A stretch of DNA of 8,622 nucleotides, from NCBI GenBank assembly GCA_946410535.1, contig CAMKAR010000076.1, positions 1-8,622 of the forward strand, in the 5' to 3' direction. The position numbers and the translations under genes were made by a program. The notes under the pieces were generated by a model. It was given only the letters and a program-made list of their open reading frames with translations, did no database searches and was not told the DNA's origin. Numbering within the stretch: position 1 is the stretch's first letter; every line of letters begins with the position of its first letter. This document shows positions 1 to 7,027 of this stretch, piece after piece. This DNA comes from an uncultured Bacteroidales bacterium. Its GTDB lineage: Bacteria > Bacteroidota > Bacteroidia > Bacteroidales > F082.

Positions 1-1395
1 GCCCGAAACGCCCGTGTCGATTTCGTCGAAGATGAGGGTGGGGATGTAGTTGTAGTCCGACACGGCACTCTTGATGGAGAGCATCAGCCTCGAAAGCTCG
101 CCACCCGATGCTACACGACGGAGGTCGTCGACGGCAATGCCTTTGTTGGCAGAGAAGAGGAAACGGATGGCATCGCTGCCTTTGCTGCCAAAGTCATCTT
201 GTTTTTCCACACTGACTTGGAACTGCGCGAAGGGCATGGCCAGCTGCTGAACCAATGATTTGACTTTTTCACCGAACGCCGTAGCGGCCTCACAACGCTT
301 GCCATGCAAGGCATTGGCCAAATCTGAAAGGCGCTTTTCGCTTTCTTTCAGTTCTTTCTCTACCTTTGAGATGGTCTCGTCGATGTTCTCAAAGGCGTTC
401 ACCTTTTCTTTCAGACTGTCTCTAAGTGTGATGAGCTCGTCATACTCCTTGACGCGGTGCTTCATCATCAGGCGGCTGATCAGGTCGTAGCGCTCTTGGA
501 GGCTTTGCAGCTGCCCCTCGTCGAATTGGGTGTCGCCTTCGTGGCGACGCAGCTCGTAGGCGATGTCTTTCAGCTCGACTTTCAGGGTCTCGACGCGCTC
601 CTGAAGGCTTTCTGTGTCGGGCAAGAGGCGCTTGAGGCGCGACAGGGTGGAGGACAACTCATTGCATTGGCCCAAGATTGCCGTCTCCGAGTCTTCCATC
701 AAGTTGTTGGCGGTGACGAGCAAGGTCTTGATTTCCTCGGCATTCTCCATCACGCCGAGGGTCTGTTCGATGTCGGCATATTCGCCTTCCTTGAGGTCGG
801 CCTTGTCGAGTTCGTCAAGCTGGAACTTCAGGTAGTCGTTTTCGGCAGCGTTCTTGGTTGCCATCTCCTTCAACTCGTTCAGTTTCCGTTTGAGGCTGTT
901 ATAGTGTCCGTATTCGGTTTGATATTGGGCCAAAATCTCGCCGTTTTGCGAAATCTCGTCCAATAGTTTCAACTGGAAATCTGTATCGGTGAGTAGGAGG
1001 GAGTCGTGTTGCGAATGGATGTCAACCAATTGGCTGCCAATTTCTTTCATCGTTTGCAGCGCGACGGGCGTGTCGTTGATGAACGCGCGGCTTTTTTTCT
1101 GTGGACTGAGTTCGCGGCGAAAGATGCAATCGTGTTCAAAGTCGAGGTCGTTTTGCTCGAAAAGTGTCGATAAATCATTGTTGCCAAGCTCAAAATGGGC
1201 TTCCACGACGCATTTTTTGTCTTTGTCGTAGAGCACGCCTGTGTCGGCACGGTCGCCCAAGGCAAAGCCTAAGGCACCGAGCAAGATCGACTTGCCTGCG
1301 CCGGTCTCACCCGTGATGACGTTGAAACCTTGATTGAAACCGACATCCAGTTCGTCAATCAAGGCGTAATTGCTGATGTGCAATTGCTTAAGCAT
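1..1395 (-). CDS. recN: DNA repair ATPase RecN, 3' end outside the window
   Basis: RecN is an SMC-like ATPase of the cytoplasm that acts early in recombinational repair of DNA double-strand breaks. The ATG at 1395 opens a frame of 465 codons that reaches the window edge without a stop. The N-terminus MLKQLHISNYALIDELDV is typical of the family. The Walker A motif GETGAGKS is at residues 29-36, the ABC signature SGGE at 430-433, and Walker B LIFDEID has its acidic pair at D457-E458. The middle, roughly residues 155-370, is rich in charged heptad-like sequence, as expected for the short coiled coil. RecN proteins are usually about 550 residues, so some 85-90 C-terminal residues are missing because of the window boundary, not a mutation. 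The gene begins 8 nt after the porD stop and is probably the last or a late gene of the bamD operon. No promoter of its own is visible. Confidence 0.97.
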   Translation of the reverse strand, partial: MLKQLHISNYALIDELDVGFNQGFNVITGETGAGKSILLGALGFALGDRADTGVLYDKDKKCVVEAHFELGNNDLSTLFEQNDLDFEHDCIFRRELSPQKKSRAFINDTPVALQTMKEIGSQLVDIHSQHDSLLLTDTDFQLKLLDEISQNGEILAQYQTEYGHYNSLKRKLNELKEMATKNAAENDYLKFQLDELDKADLKEGEYADIEQTLGVMENAEEIKTLLVTANNLMEDSETAILGQCNELSSTLSRLKRLLPDTESLQERVETLKVELKDIAYELRRHEGDTQFDEGQLQSLQERYDLISRLMMKHRVKEYDELITLRDSLKEKVNAFENIDETISKVEKELKESEKRLSDLANALHGKRCEAATAFGEKVKSLVQQLAMPFAQFQVSVEKQDDFGSKGSDAIRFLFSANKGIAVDDLRRVASGGELSRLMLSIKSAVSDYNYIPTLIFDEIDTGVSG

Positions 1396-1403
1396 GATAA
1401 GGA

Positions 1404-2324
1404 TTACTTTCCCTTGTTTTGAAGCATTTCGTCGTAGCGCGTCGACTGCGACGGGTCGATGGTCTTCATGATGTTGGAGGCCTCGGTGCGGATTTTCATC
1501 TCGCCTTGCGAGAAGATTTGGATAATCTCGTCGCGTTTGCACTCGGTAATGAGCTGTAGGAAATAGCACATGGAGTTGCGCTCGTAGACGTTTTGCAGGT
1601 TGACGAGTGCGTTGAGTATCGCTTCACGGCCTTGATCGGGGTGCTCGGCCATCACGTCGAGGCCGCTGCGGTGGTAGTCGTAAAGGAACTGGCGCAGGGG
1701 TTGGTACGACGAGTTGTTGATGTCGCTGATGATGGCGTAGCGGTTTTGTCGTCCTGTGCTGCTCCAGCCGCCATTGTCGCTTCCCACTTCTTGGGGCACC
1801 GACTGGGCGATGGTTTCCGCGATGGCGAAGAACGGGTCGCCGCCGTTGGGCGAGAACGAGTCGAAATCGAGGCCAAGCATGAGGTAGACGTAAAACCCGA
1901 TGGTGCTCGTGAGGTTCGAGACGTAGCTGTTGGGGTTGAAGTCGAGCGGCTGTCCGTCCATGTATTCGAAGATGAACTTGCGGTCGATGTAGTTGAACAT
2001 CGGTGTGCTGTAGTTCGACTTGAAGACGGGACGGCGCAGCGCGATGCTGATCTCGGCGGTGAAGTAGTTGCCTTCGCGGCTGCTCACGTCGATGAGCATC
2101 GAGCATTCGATTTTCTCGGCCTGCCTGAAGTTGATTTCGGTGAATTTCGTGTTGTTGATGAATTCATACAGGGAGGACTGCAGGTTCTGGTAGATGGTCT
2201 TGTCGCTACCAGCCACCTTGTTGGAATTGACGCGCACGTCGCATTGTAGTTCTTGAGCCTGCATGGGCATTGTCCCCAAAAGGCAGGCGAAGACGATGAG
2301 TAGTGTGGCAATGGCTCGTTTCAT
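1404..2324 (-). CDS. porD: DUF4835 family protein, type IX secretion system protein PorD
   Basis: A 306-residue exported protein matching the Bacteroidota-restricted DUF4835 family, which recent annotation names PorD and links to the type IX secretion apparatus. That functional link is from memory of the family, not from the sequence. Residues 1-23 form a type I signal peptide (MKR, then a hydrophobic stretch, with likely cleavage at MQA/QEL), so the mature protein should be periplasmic or membrane-associated. There are no further obvious membrane segments. The body shows the family's pattern: ELQCDVRVNS just after cleavage, a central FYVYLMLGLDFDSFSPNGGDP segment, and a charged C-terminus. 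I chose the ATG at 2324 over an in-frame ATG nine codons upstream (2351), because AGGGAG lies 5 nt before it and the signal peptide then starts at residue 1. It follows rpoZ by 27 nt and precedes recN by 8 nt. Confidence 0.88.
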   Translation of the reverse strand: MKRAIATLLIVFACLLGTMPMQAQELQCDVRVNSNKVAGSDKTIYQNLQSSLYEFINNTKFTEINFRQAEKIECSMLIDVSSREGNYFTAEISIALRRPVFKSNYSTPMFNYIDRKFIFEYMDGQPLDFNPNSYVSNLTSTIGFYVYLMLGLDFDSFSPNGGDPFFAIAETIAQSVPQEVGSDNGGWSSTGRQNRYAIISDINNSSYQPLRQFLYDYHRSGLDVMAEHPDQGREAILNALVNLQNVYERNSMCYFLQLITECKRDEIIQIFSQGEMKIRTEASNIMKTIDPSQSTRYDEMLQNKGK

Positions 2325-2329
2325 GGCTT

Positions 2330-2335
2330 CTCCCT
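2330..2335 (-). promoter_or_regulatory. Shine-Dalgarno-like site deciding the porD start
   Basis: On the minus strand AGGGAG stands 5 nt before the ATG at 2324. The alternative ATG at 2351 lies within 1 nt of the rpoZ stop and would place nine polar residues ahead of the signal peptide. The site therefore favours 2324. Strong Shine-Dalgarno sites are not the rule in Bacteroidota, so this is supporting evidence only. Confidence 0.6.
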
Positions 2336-2351
2336 CTTTCGTGTGAATCAA

Positions 2352-2690
2352 TCAGAAAGCGTCCTGGGTCTCCTTGGCGGGATTGCGGAAATAGATCTTG
2401 TCGTGCAGGAACTCGTGGATGGCAATCAGCGTGGGCTTGGGCAGGCGCTCGTAGAACTTGGCGATTTCGATTTGTTCCTTGTTCTCGAACACTTCCTCCA
2501 AGCTGTCGTTGGTGGCTGCGGCAAACGACTCGATCTTCTCGTTGAGTTCGGCCTTCATTTCTGAGGCAATCTGGTTGGCCCTGATGGATAGGATGGCTAC
2601 GGTCTCGTAGATGTTGCCGGTGCCTTTGTAGAACTGGTCTTTCTGACGGGTGACAACCGTCGTCTCGGTCTTGATTTTCTTGAAATCCAT
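2352..2690 (-). CDS. rpoZ: DNA-directed RNA polymerase omega subunit, Rpb6/RpoZ family
   Basis: A 112-residue protein matching the Bacteroidota form of the RNA polymerase omega subunit, the bacterial counterpart of Rpb6, which helps assemble and stabilise the beta' subunit. Visible family marks are GNIYETVAILSIRANQI (about residues 25-41), the EEVFENKEQIEIAKFYERLPKPT stretch (about 65-87) and the terminal KIYFRNPAKE. Bacteroidota omega proteins differ from proteobacterial RpoZ and are often labelled only as hypothetical or Rpb6-like. The open frame extends upstream to 2804, but that part overlaps bamD and has no omega similarity. The ATG at 2690, 2 nt after the bamD stop, is clearly the start, and translation is probably coupled to bamD. 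In the usual gene order coaBC would follow; here porD follows directly after 27 nt. Confidence 0.93.
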   Translation of the reverse strand: MDFKKIKTETTVVTRQKDQFYKGTGNIYETVAILSIRANQIASEMKAELNEKIESFAAATNDSLEEVFENKEQIEIAKFYERLPKPTLIAIHEFLHDKIYFRNPAKETQDAF

Positions 2691-2692
2691 GG

Positions 2693-3490
2693 TTATTTGA
2701 TGTTTTCTAATTTCTTTCTTGCTTTGGTTGCGATATTGTTGGCATCGGTCAGGTACTTGCTCCCTGGATAGAGGTAGGAGAGGGTGTTGCACTGCTCGAC
2801 GCACGATTCGTAGCGTTCCCTTTGCTTGTCGGCGACGCTGTTTTCGGCAAAGTCATAGTAGGTCTTGGCCATGTCGAAGAGGATTTCCTCGCGGTGCGTC
2901 GTGTTGGGGTATTTCTTCAGCATGTTCTCAAACGAGGTGATGGCCGCGCTGTAGTTTTCCATGCGGTAGAAGAGGCGGCACACGTTGTAGTCTTTCTCTT
3001 CCAGCTTCTCGTTGAGGTCGGTCATCAGTTCGTGCACCCGCGTGAGGCTGTCGCTCTTGGGATAGCGTTCCTCGAATGCCTTCAGTTGCTTGATGGCGTC
3101 AAAGGTGTTGGTTTGGTCAAGCCCCGACTCGGGCGAGAGCAGGTAGCTGCAATAGGCCTGCATGAAGGCGGCTTTCTCGGCGTTGCGCGAGAAGGGATAG
3201 GACTGCGTGAACCTGTTGAAGTAATACGAAGCGATGTCATAGTCGTCTTGATAATAGTAGCACAATGCGGTCTTGTAGGTGATGTCTTCTCCACGGGGTG
3301 TGTTGCGGAACGAGGCCTGCAAAAGGTCGAACAGTTGCAAGGCATGGTTGTAGTCGCCGCGCTCGTAATAGTCAACGGCCACCTCGTATTTCGCCTCGTT
3401 GTCGGTGCTTTTCACCAATCGGTTGAAGTCGTTGCACGAAGCGAAGCCTGCAAGTGCCAAAAGTGCCAATATCAAAAACCTGTTTTTCAT
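2693..3490 (-). CDS. bamD: Outer-membrane protein assembly factor BamD (lipoprotein)
   Basis: BamD is an outer-membrane lipoprotein that faces the periplasm and works with BamA to insert beta-barrel proteins. The 265-residue product starts MKNRFLILALLALAGFASC. The hydrophobic stretch ends in the lipobox-like FASC, with Cys19 as the lipidated residue. The mature part is helical and built of tetratricopeptide-like repeats: YYERGDYNHALQLFDLL (about residues 41-57), a second near YQDDYDIASYYFNRF, and a third near RMENYSAAITSFENMLKKYP. The length fits the family (about 240-290). It is the first gene of the bamD-rpoZ-porD-recN unit. A TAnnTTTG promoter element lies only 7 nt before its ATG, and a terminator separates it from the upstream peptidase gene. 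Other TPR lipoproteins could look similar, but the rpoZ/porD/recN context supports BamD. Confidence 0.92.
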   Translation of the reverse strand: MKNRFLILALLALAGFASCNDFNRLVKSTDNEAKYEVAVDYYERGDYNHALQLFDLLQASFRNTPRGEDITYKTALCYYYQDDYDIASYYFNRFTQSYPFSRNAEKAAFMQAYCSYLLSPESGLDQTNTFDAIKQLKAFEERYPKSDSLTRVHELMTDLNEKLEEKDYNVCRLFYRMENYSAAITSFENMLKKYPNTTHREEILFDMAKTYYDFAENSVADKQRERYESCVEQCNTLSYLYPGSKYLTDANNIATKARKKLENIK

Positions 3491-3497
3491 CGGGCTG

Positions 3498-3524
3498 CAA
3501 AATTACTCATTTTTCGGTTATCAA
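3498..3524 (-). promoter_or_regulatory. Promoter of the bamD operon, Bacteroidota TAnnTTTG type
   Basis: Read on the minus strand, TAATTTTG (3505-3498) matches the Bacteroidota -7 element TAnnTTTG exactly. A TTG (3524-3522) lies 16 bases upstream and may serve as a weak -33 element, although that spacing is slightly short. Only 7 nt separate the element from the bamD ATG, so the transcript would be leaderless or nearly so. The transcription start is inferred, not measured. Confidence 0.65.
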
Positions 3525-3550
3525 CGCTCGTTTTTCTGTTTTTATTATCC

Positions 3551-3591
3551 AAAAAAAGACGCAGGACATGTTTTTGTTGCCCTGCGTCTTT
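3551..3591 (-). terminator. Rho-independent terminator of the DUF6913-dapA-peptidase unit
   Basis: On the minus strand the arm AAAGACGCAGG (3591-3581) pairs perfectly, 11 bp, with CCTGCGTCTTT (3565-3555) around a 15-nt loop, and the stem runs directly into T residues down to 3551. It starts 17 nt after the peptidase stop codon. On the plus strand the hairpin is followed by only a short T run, so it looks directional for the minus strand. The rest of 3491-3608 holds only the bamD promoter. Confidence 0.9.
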
Positions 3592-3608
3592 GGTTCGTCG
3601 GTGTGGTA

Positions 3609-6137
3609 TTATTCGATGACGATTTTTTCAACCATGCTTCCGTGCTCTCCGTTGAGGTGGAGGAAGTAAACGCCTTGGTTGAGGCTTTGCGCTTCGATTT
3701 GAGCCTTTCCGTTGGCCTTGCCCGACATGACTTGCTGGCCAAGGCTGTTGAATATGACATATTGGAATTCTCCTTGGGTCGTGATAGTGAAGCTACCTTG
3801 GTTAGGGTTGGGATAAACTGTCCAAGAACCGCCATTTTCGTCGACCGACCAATTGCGGATGGTGACGGTAACTTCGTCATCAATGGTGTTGCCATCGGCA
3901 TCGGTCACCACCACTTTGTATGTGGTTTCTTGATCGACGGGAGTGGCAATGGGGCAGCAGCTCGTCGGGTCGTCGAGAGTCTCGGCGGGTTCCCAGAGAT
4001 AGGTGTAGTTGCCTGCGCCGCCCATCACGATGGCTTCAAGTTGCGAGCTTTCGCCTTCGTTGATTTCTGTCGGGTTGGCAGTGACGCCAATGATCATCGG
4101 CTCGTAACTGCCCACGCAGCTGATGGTGGCTGCCCAGCCTGAAGATGTGGTGTTTTGGTCAGAAACGAAATGGAATGTCAAGGCGCCTTCTTCATTGGTG
4201 GCGGTGATGGTGCCGGGTGAGTCGCTTCCACTGTATCTTCCAATCTGAGTGTCGGGTTGCACCGATGTGCCGTCATAAACGTAAAGGAAGTCCCAGCCGC
4301 TCTCCGTGCTGAATTCGGTGAAGTCGACTTGAATCATGCTTCCTTCCGTGGCGGGCCTGAAAGTCATGGTGTAGTCTTTGTTGTTGGTATAGTTGCTGTT
4401 GGCGCCGCCATCGTCATAGAACAGAGCGTTGCAGGTCTCCACGTTGCCGTTCTGCATGTTGTAGGCCTCGCGCACATGGATGTAGTTCTCGCGGGTCAAA
4501 GTCTCACTGTCGCCGTTGGCATCGGTGATGGTGAGTGTCACATCGAAGTCGCCGGCTTCGTTGTAGGTGACGGTGGGATTCTGCTGGTTGGATGTAGCAG
4601 GCGTGCCGCCTTCGAAGGTCCAGCTCCAGCCAACGATGTCGCCAAACGAACCGTCAGTGAAGTTGACGCTGCCGCCGAGGGCGACTTGCGTGGCCGATGC
4701 GCTGAATGAAGGCACCATGCAGCTGCCGGGGACGAGCTGGATGTCAAAATGTTGCGTTTCTCCGTCGGCAATGGTCACGTCAAAGATTTTCGGGCAATAG
4801 CCGTCCTTGCTGATAATGAAGGTGTAGTTGCCGCCTTTGATGGGTCGGTAGAAGTCGCCAGCAGCGTGAGAACTCACTTCCGAACCGTGATGGTCGTGGC
4901 CGCTGACAGTCACCAAGGCACCGCTGATAGGCTCACCGGTGATGCTGTCGGTGACGGTTCCTTGCACTCCGTTAAGGACTTGCTCGATGTAGGCCAACAT
5001 GCTGTTGTGGTTGTAGTTCCAGAAATTGGGCAGTTGCGAGGCGTTAGGAGTCTTGTCGTTGGAGCATTCGATGGTCACTTCGCGGCATTGTGCGTAATAA
5101 TTCATATAGTCTTGACGGCTTCCGTTGATGGTGTACCACGAGTATCCATTGATGATGCCGTTGTTGTATTGGTTCATGTAGTTCGTACTGACTTCATGCG
5201 TGAGGTCGGCATATTCGTGGCAAACCAATTGCCACCAGGCGTCGTCGGCATGGAGGGGCTGGTAGGTGTCCCAGGGATAGTTCATCACCTCGGAGCCGCC
5301 ATGGTAGTTGGCACTCATCGTGAAGAGGTGTTCCTGTGCAATGTCCATCATCCATTGGCACTCGTCTTGGTAATAGGATTGTCCGTCGGGGTGCGGGCCG
5401 TCGTCAAAGTCGGGGAAGTGGCGGTTGAGGTCGATGTTGTGGGCATTGTAGCGCGTGGCACCATAAACGCTGTTGTTGCCGCCATGATAGGTGCCGTCGG
5501 GGTTGGTGCAAGGGAAGATGAAGAGGTCGACATAGTCCAAAATGTCGGTGATGCGCTTCTCATCGCTGGTGCAGAACTCGTCGATGAGGCGCAGCATGAG
5601 GATCATGCCGGTCACTTCGTCGCCGTGCATGGTCGAGGTGTAGAGGAACTTGGGCTTGCCGTCGGTCTCGCCGCGACCAAGGCGCACACCCATCATCTTG
5701 CGGCCACTGGCCAGCGTGCCGAGCTCAAGGTAGGTGCAGCGGTCGGGATGGTCGGTGGCGAATTGTTGCATCATGGTTTCGTATTCACCATAGGTGAGGT
5801 ACGAGTCCCAGTCGTATGTGGCGCGAGAGGCATCGTGCATCAAAGGTTGTTCGCGCATCGAAGGCGGAGTCATCAAAGTGGGTCGGTAGCCCTTTCTGAG
5901 CAGGTTGTCGAACTCGCTTTGGTTGGCATAGGCAACGACAGTCTTGCCATCGGTGCCGTCAACGGAGCAAAGGTCGCTGATGGCTTGGATTTCAGTGGGT
6001 TTCTGAACGGTGAGGCTAAAATAATACTCCCCACGGTTCTTCATCAGTTGCTCAAGGTCTTTTTGGCTTTCTTGGGCAAACAGGCTGCCGCAAGCGATGA
6101 CGGCGAGCGAAAGGATAAAATTGCGTAAAGTTTTCAT
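3609..6137 (-). CDS. Secreted M14 zinc carboxypeptidase with PKD and CUB domains and a T9SS sorting domain
   Basis: This is an 842-residue multidomain peptidase, probably exported by Sec and then secreted or surface-anchored by the type IX system. Residues 1-21 are a signal peptide (LFA/Q). Residues about 108-388 are an M14 carboxypeptidase domain: zinc ligands H171 and E174 in HGDE and H279 in NYHGG, substrate-binding N238-R239 in DLNRHFP, and the likely catalytic E357 in REVTIE. All key residues appear present, so it should be active. A carboxypeptidase-regulatory-like domain (about 390-470), a PKD domain (about 473-556), a CUB-like domain (about 560-675), a second PKD-like module (about 680-762) and a Por-type C-terminal sorting domain (about 772-842, from YPNPNQGSF) follow. 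Its ATG is 1 nt after the dapA stop, with no visible promoter, so it is probably cotranscribed with dapA. VIAC at residues 13-16 also resembles a lipobox. The substrate is unknown. Confidence 0.93.
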   Translation of the reverse strand: MKTLRNFILSLAVIACGSLFAQESQKDLEQLMKNRGEYYFSLTVQKPTEIQAISDLCSVDGTDGKTVVAYANQSEFDNLLRKGYRPTLMTPPSMREQPLMHDASRATYDWDSYLTYGEYETMMQQFATDHPDRCTYLELGTLASGRKMMGVRLGRGETDGKPKFLYTSTMHGDEVTGMILMLRLIDEFCTSDEKRITDILDYVDLFIFPCTNPDGTYHGGNNSVYGATRYNAHNIDLNRHFPDFDDGPHPDGQSYYQDECQWMMDIAQEHLFTMSANYHGGSEVMNYPWDTYQPLHADDAWWQLVCHEYADLTHEVSTNYMNQYNNGIINGYSWYTINGSRQDYMNYYAQCREVTIECSNDKTPNASQLPNFWNYNHNSMLAYIEQVLNGVQGTVTDSITGEPISGALVTVSGHDHHGSEVSSHAAGDFYRPIKGGNYTFIISKDGYCPKIFDVTIADGETQHFDIQLVPGSCMVPSFSASATQVALGGSVNFTDGSFGDIVGWSWTFEGGTPATSNQQNPTVTYNEAGDFDVTLTITDANGDSETLTRENYIHVREAYNMQNGNVETCNALFYDDGGANSNYTNNKDYTMTFRPATEGSMIQVDFTEFSTESGWDFLYVYDGTSVQPDTQIGRYSGSDSPGTITATNEEGALTFHFVSDQNTTSSGWAATISCVGSYEPMIIGVTANPTEINEGESSQLEAIVMGGAGNYTYLWEPAETLDDPTSCCPIATPVDQETTYKVVVTDADGNTIDDEVTVTIRNWSVDENGGSWTVYPNPNQGSFTITTQGEFQYVIFNSLGQQVMSGKANGKAQIEAQSLNQGVYFLHLNGEHGSMVEKIVIE

Positions 6138-6138
6138 T

Positions 6139-7026
6139 TTATTTGTCTTTTATATTTTTCCATTCTTCAATGATATCGTTTTCGACTTTTTCGTTGGCCG
6201 TGACCAAAGGCAGGCGCAAAACATTCTTGCACAGTCCGATATGGCTCATCAGGCATTTGATGCCCGCTGGGTTGCCATCGGCGAAAATGAGTTGGTTCAT
6301 GCGCAACATGGCGTAATGCAGGCGCAAGGCTTCGTCGGTCTTGCCTTCTTTTTGTGCCTTCATCATTCGGCTGAATTGGCTCGTGTAGGCGTTGGCGGCC
6401 ACCGAAATCACTCCCGTGGCTCCGAGGGCCATCAGGGGTTGGGTGATGCCGTCGTCGCCCGAAAGCACGTCGAAGTCAGCAGGCTTGTCGCGCAATATCT
6501 CCATGATTTGCTGCAAGTTGCCCGAGGCTTCTTTCACCGCAATGATGTTGGGATGTTTTGCCAATTCCACGCAGGTGGCGGCTTGCAGGTTGACCCCAAC
6601 GCGACCTGGCACGTTATAGACCACCACGGGCATGGGGCTCGCATCGGCAATGGCCTCGAAGTGGGCTTTTATGCCACGTTGGTTGGGCTTGTTATAATAA
6701 GGTACGACGCTCAAAATGCCATCAATGCCCGCGAAGTCTTGTGCTTTGACAGCCTCAACGACGGCTTGCGTGTTGTTGCCGCCCATGCCGAGCAAGATGG
6801 GCAAACGGCCTGCGTTGGCCTTTAATATAGTGCTGATAACCAGATTTTTCTCTTCATTGGTGAGGGTAGGGGCCTCTGACGTGGTGCCGAGGACGACCAA
6901 GAAGTCGGCTCCGTTGTCGATGACGTGGTTGACGATGCGAATCAAAGCCTCGACGTCGACCGAAAAGTCAGTTTTGAAAGGTGTCACCAATGCGACGCCT
7001 GTACCTTTAAATGGATTTTGCTTCAT
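6139..7026 (-). CDS. dapA: 4-hydroxy-tetrahydrodipicolinate synthase
   Basis: DapA condenses pyruvate with aspartate-semialdehyde, the first committed step of diaminopimelate and lysine synthesis in the cytoplasm, feeding peptidoglycan. The 295-residue length is normal. The Schiff-base lysine is K165 in VKEASG. The catalytic triad is T49 in GTTSE, Y111 in VPYYNKP and Y137 in VYNVPGR, and R142 should bind the substrate carboxylate. All are offset by four from the E. coli numbering (T45, Y107, Y133, R138, K161), which separates it from sialic-acid lyases of the same fold. GTTSEAPTL replaces the GTTGES loop of E. coli. The start lies 1 nt after the DUF6913 stop, and the stop lies 1 nt before the peptidase ATG, so it is the middle gene of a tightly packed unit driven from the DUF6913 promoter. 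No lysine riboswitch is visible upstream. Confidence 0.95.
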   Translation of the reverse strand: MKQNPFKGTGVALVTPFKTDFSVDVEALIRIVNHVIDNGADFLVVLGTTSEAPTLTNEEKNLVISTILKANAGRLPILLGMGGNNTQAVVEAVKAQDFAGIDGILSVVPYYNKPNQRGIKAHFEAIADASPMPVVVYNVPGRVGVNLQAATCVELAKHPNIIAVKEASGNLQQIMEILRDKPADFDVLSGDDGITQPLMALGATGVISVAANAYTSQFSRMMKAQKEGKTDEALRLHYAMLRMNQLIFADGNPAGIKCLMSHIGLCKNVLRLPLVTANEKVENDIIEEWKNIKDK

Positions 7027-7027
7027 T

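Noticed and set aside
457..966. Plus-strand frame opposite recN
   Set aside because: Same codon-aligned antisense effect; recN in the opposite strand has clear ABC ATPase motifs and an intact frame.
1593..2249. Plus-strand frame opposite porD
   Set aside because: Codon-aligned shadow, Val/Glu/Asp-rich without family resemblance; the minus strand carries the recognisable signal peptide and family.
2822..3619. 265-codon plus-strand frame opposite bamD, spanning the intergenic region
   Set aside because: Codon-aligned antisense of bamD; it runs through the terminator and promoter and shows no domain features. Its equal length to bamD is coincidence.
4749..6128. 459-codon open frame on the plus strand, opposite the peptidase gene
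   Set aside because: It is codon-aligned antisense to the peptidase. In that register a stop appears only where the sense gene uses TTA, CTA or TCA, which this genome rarely uses. The product is a low-complexity Val/Ala/His-rich sequence without recognisable domains.
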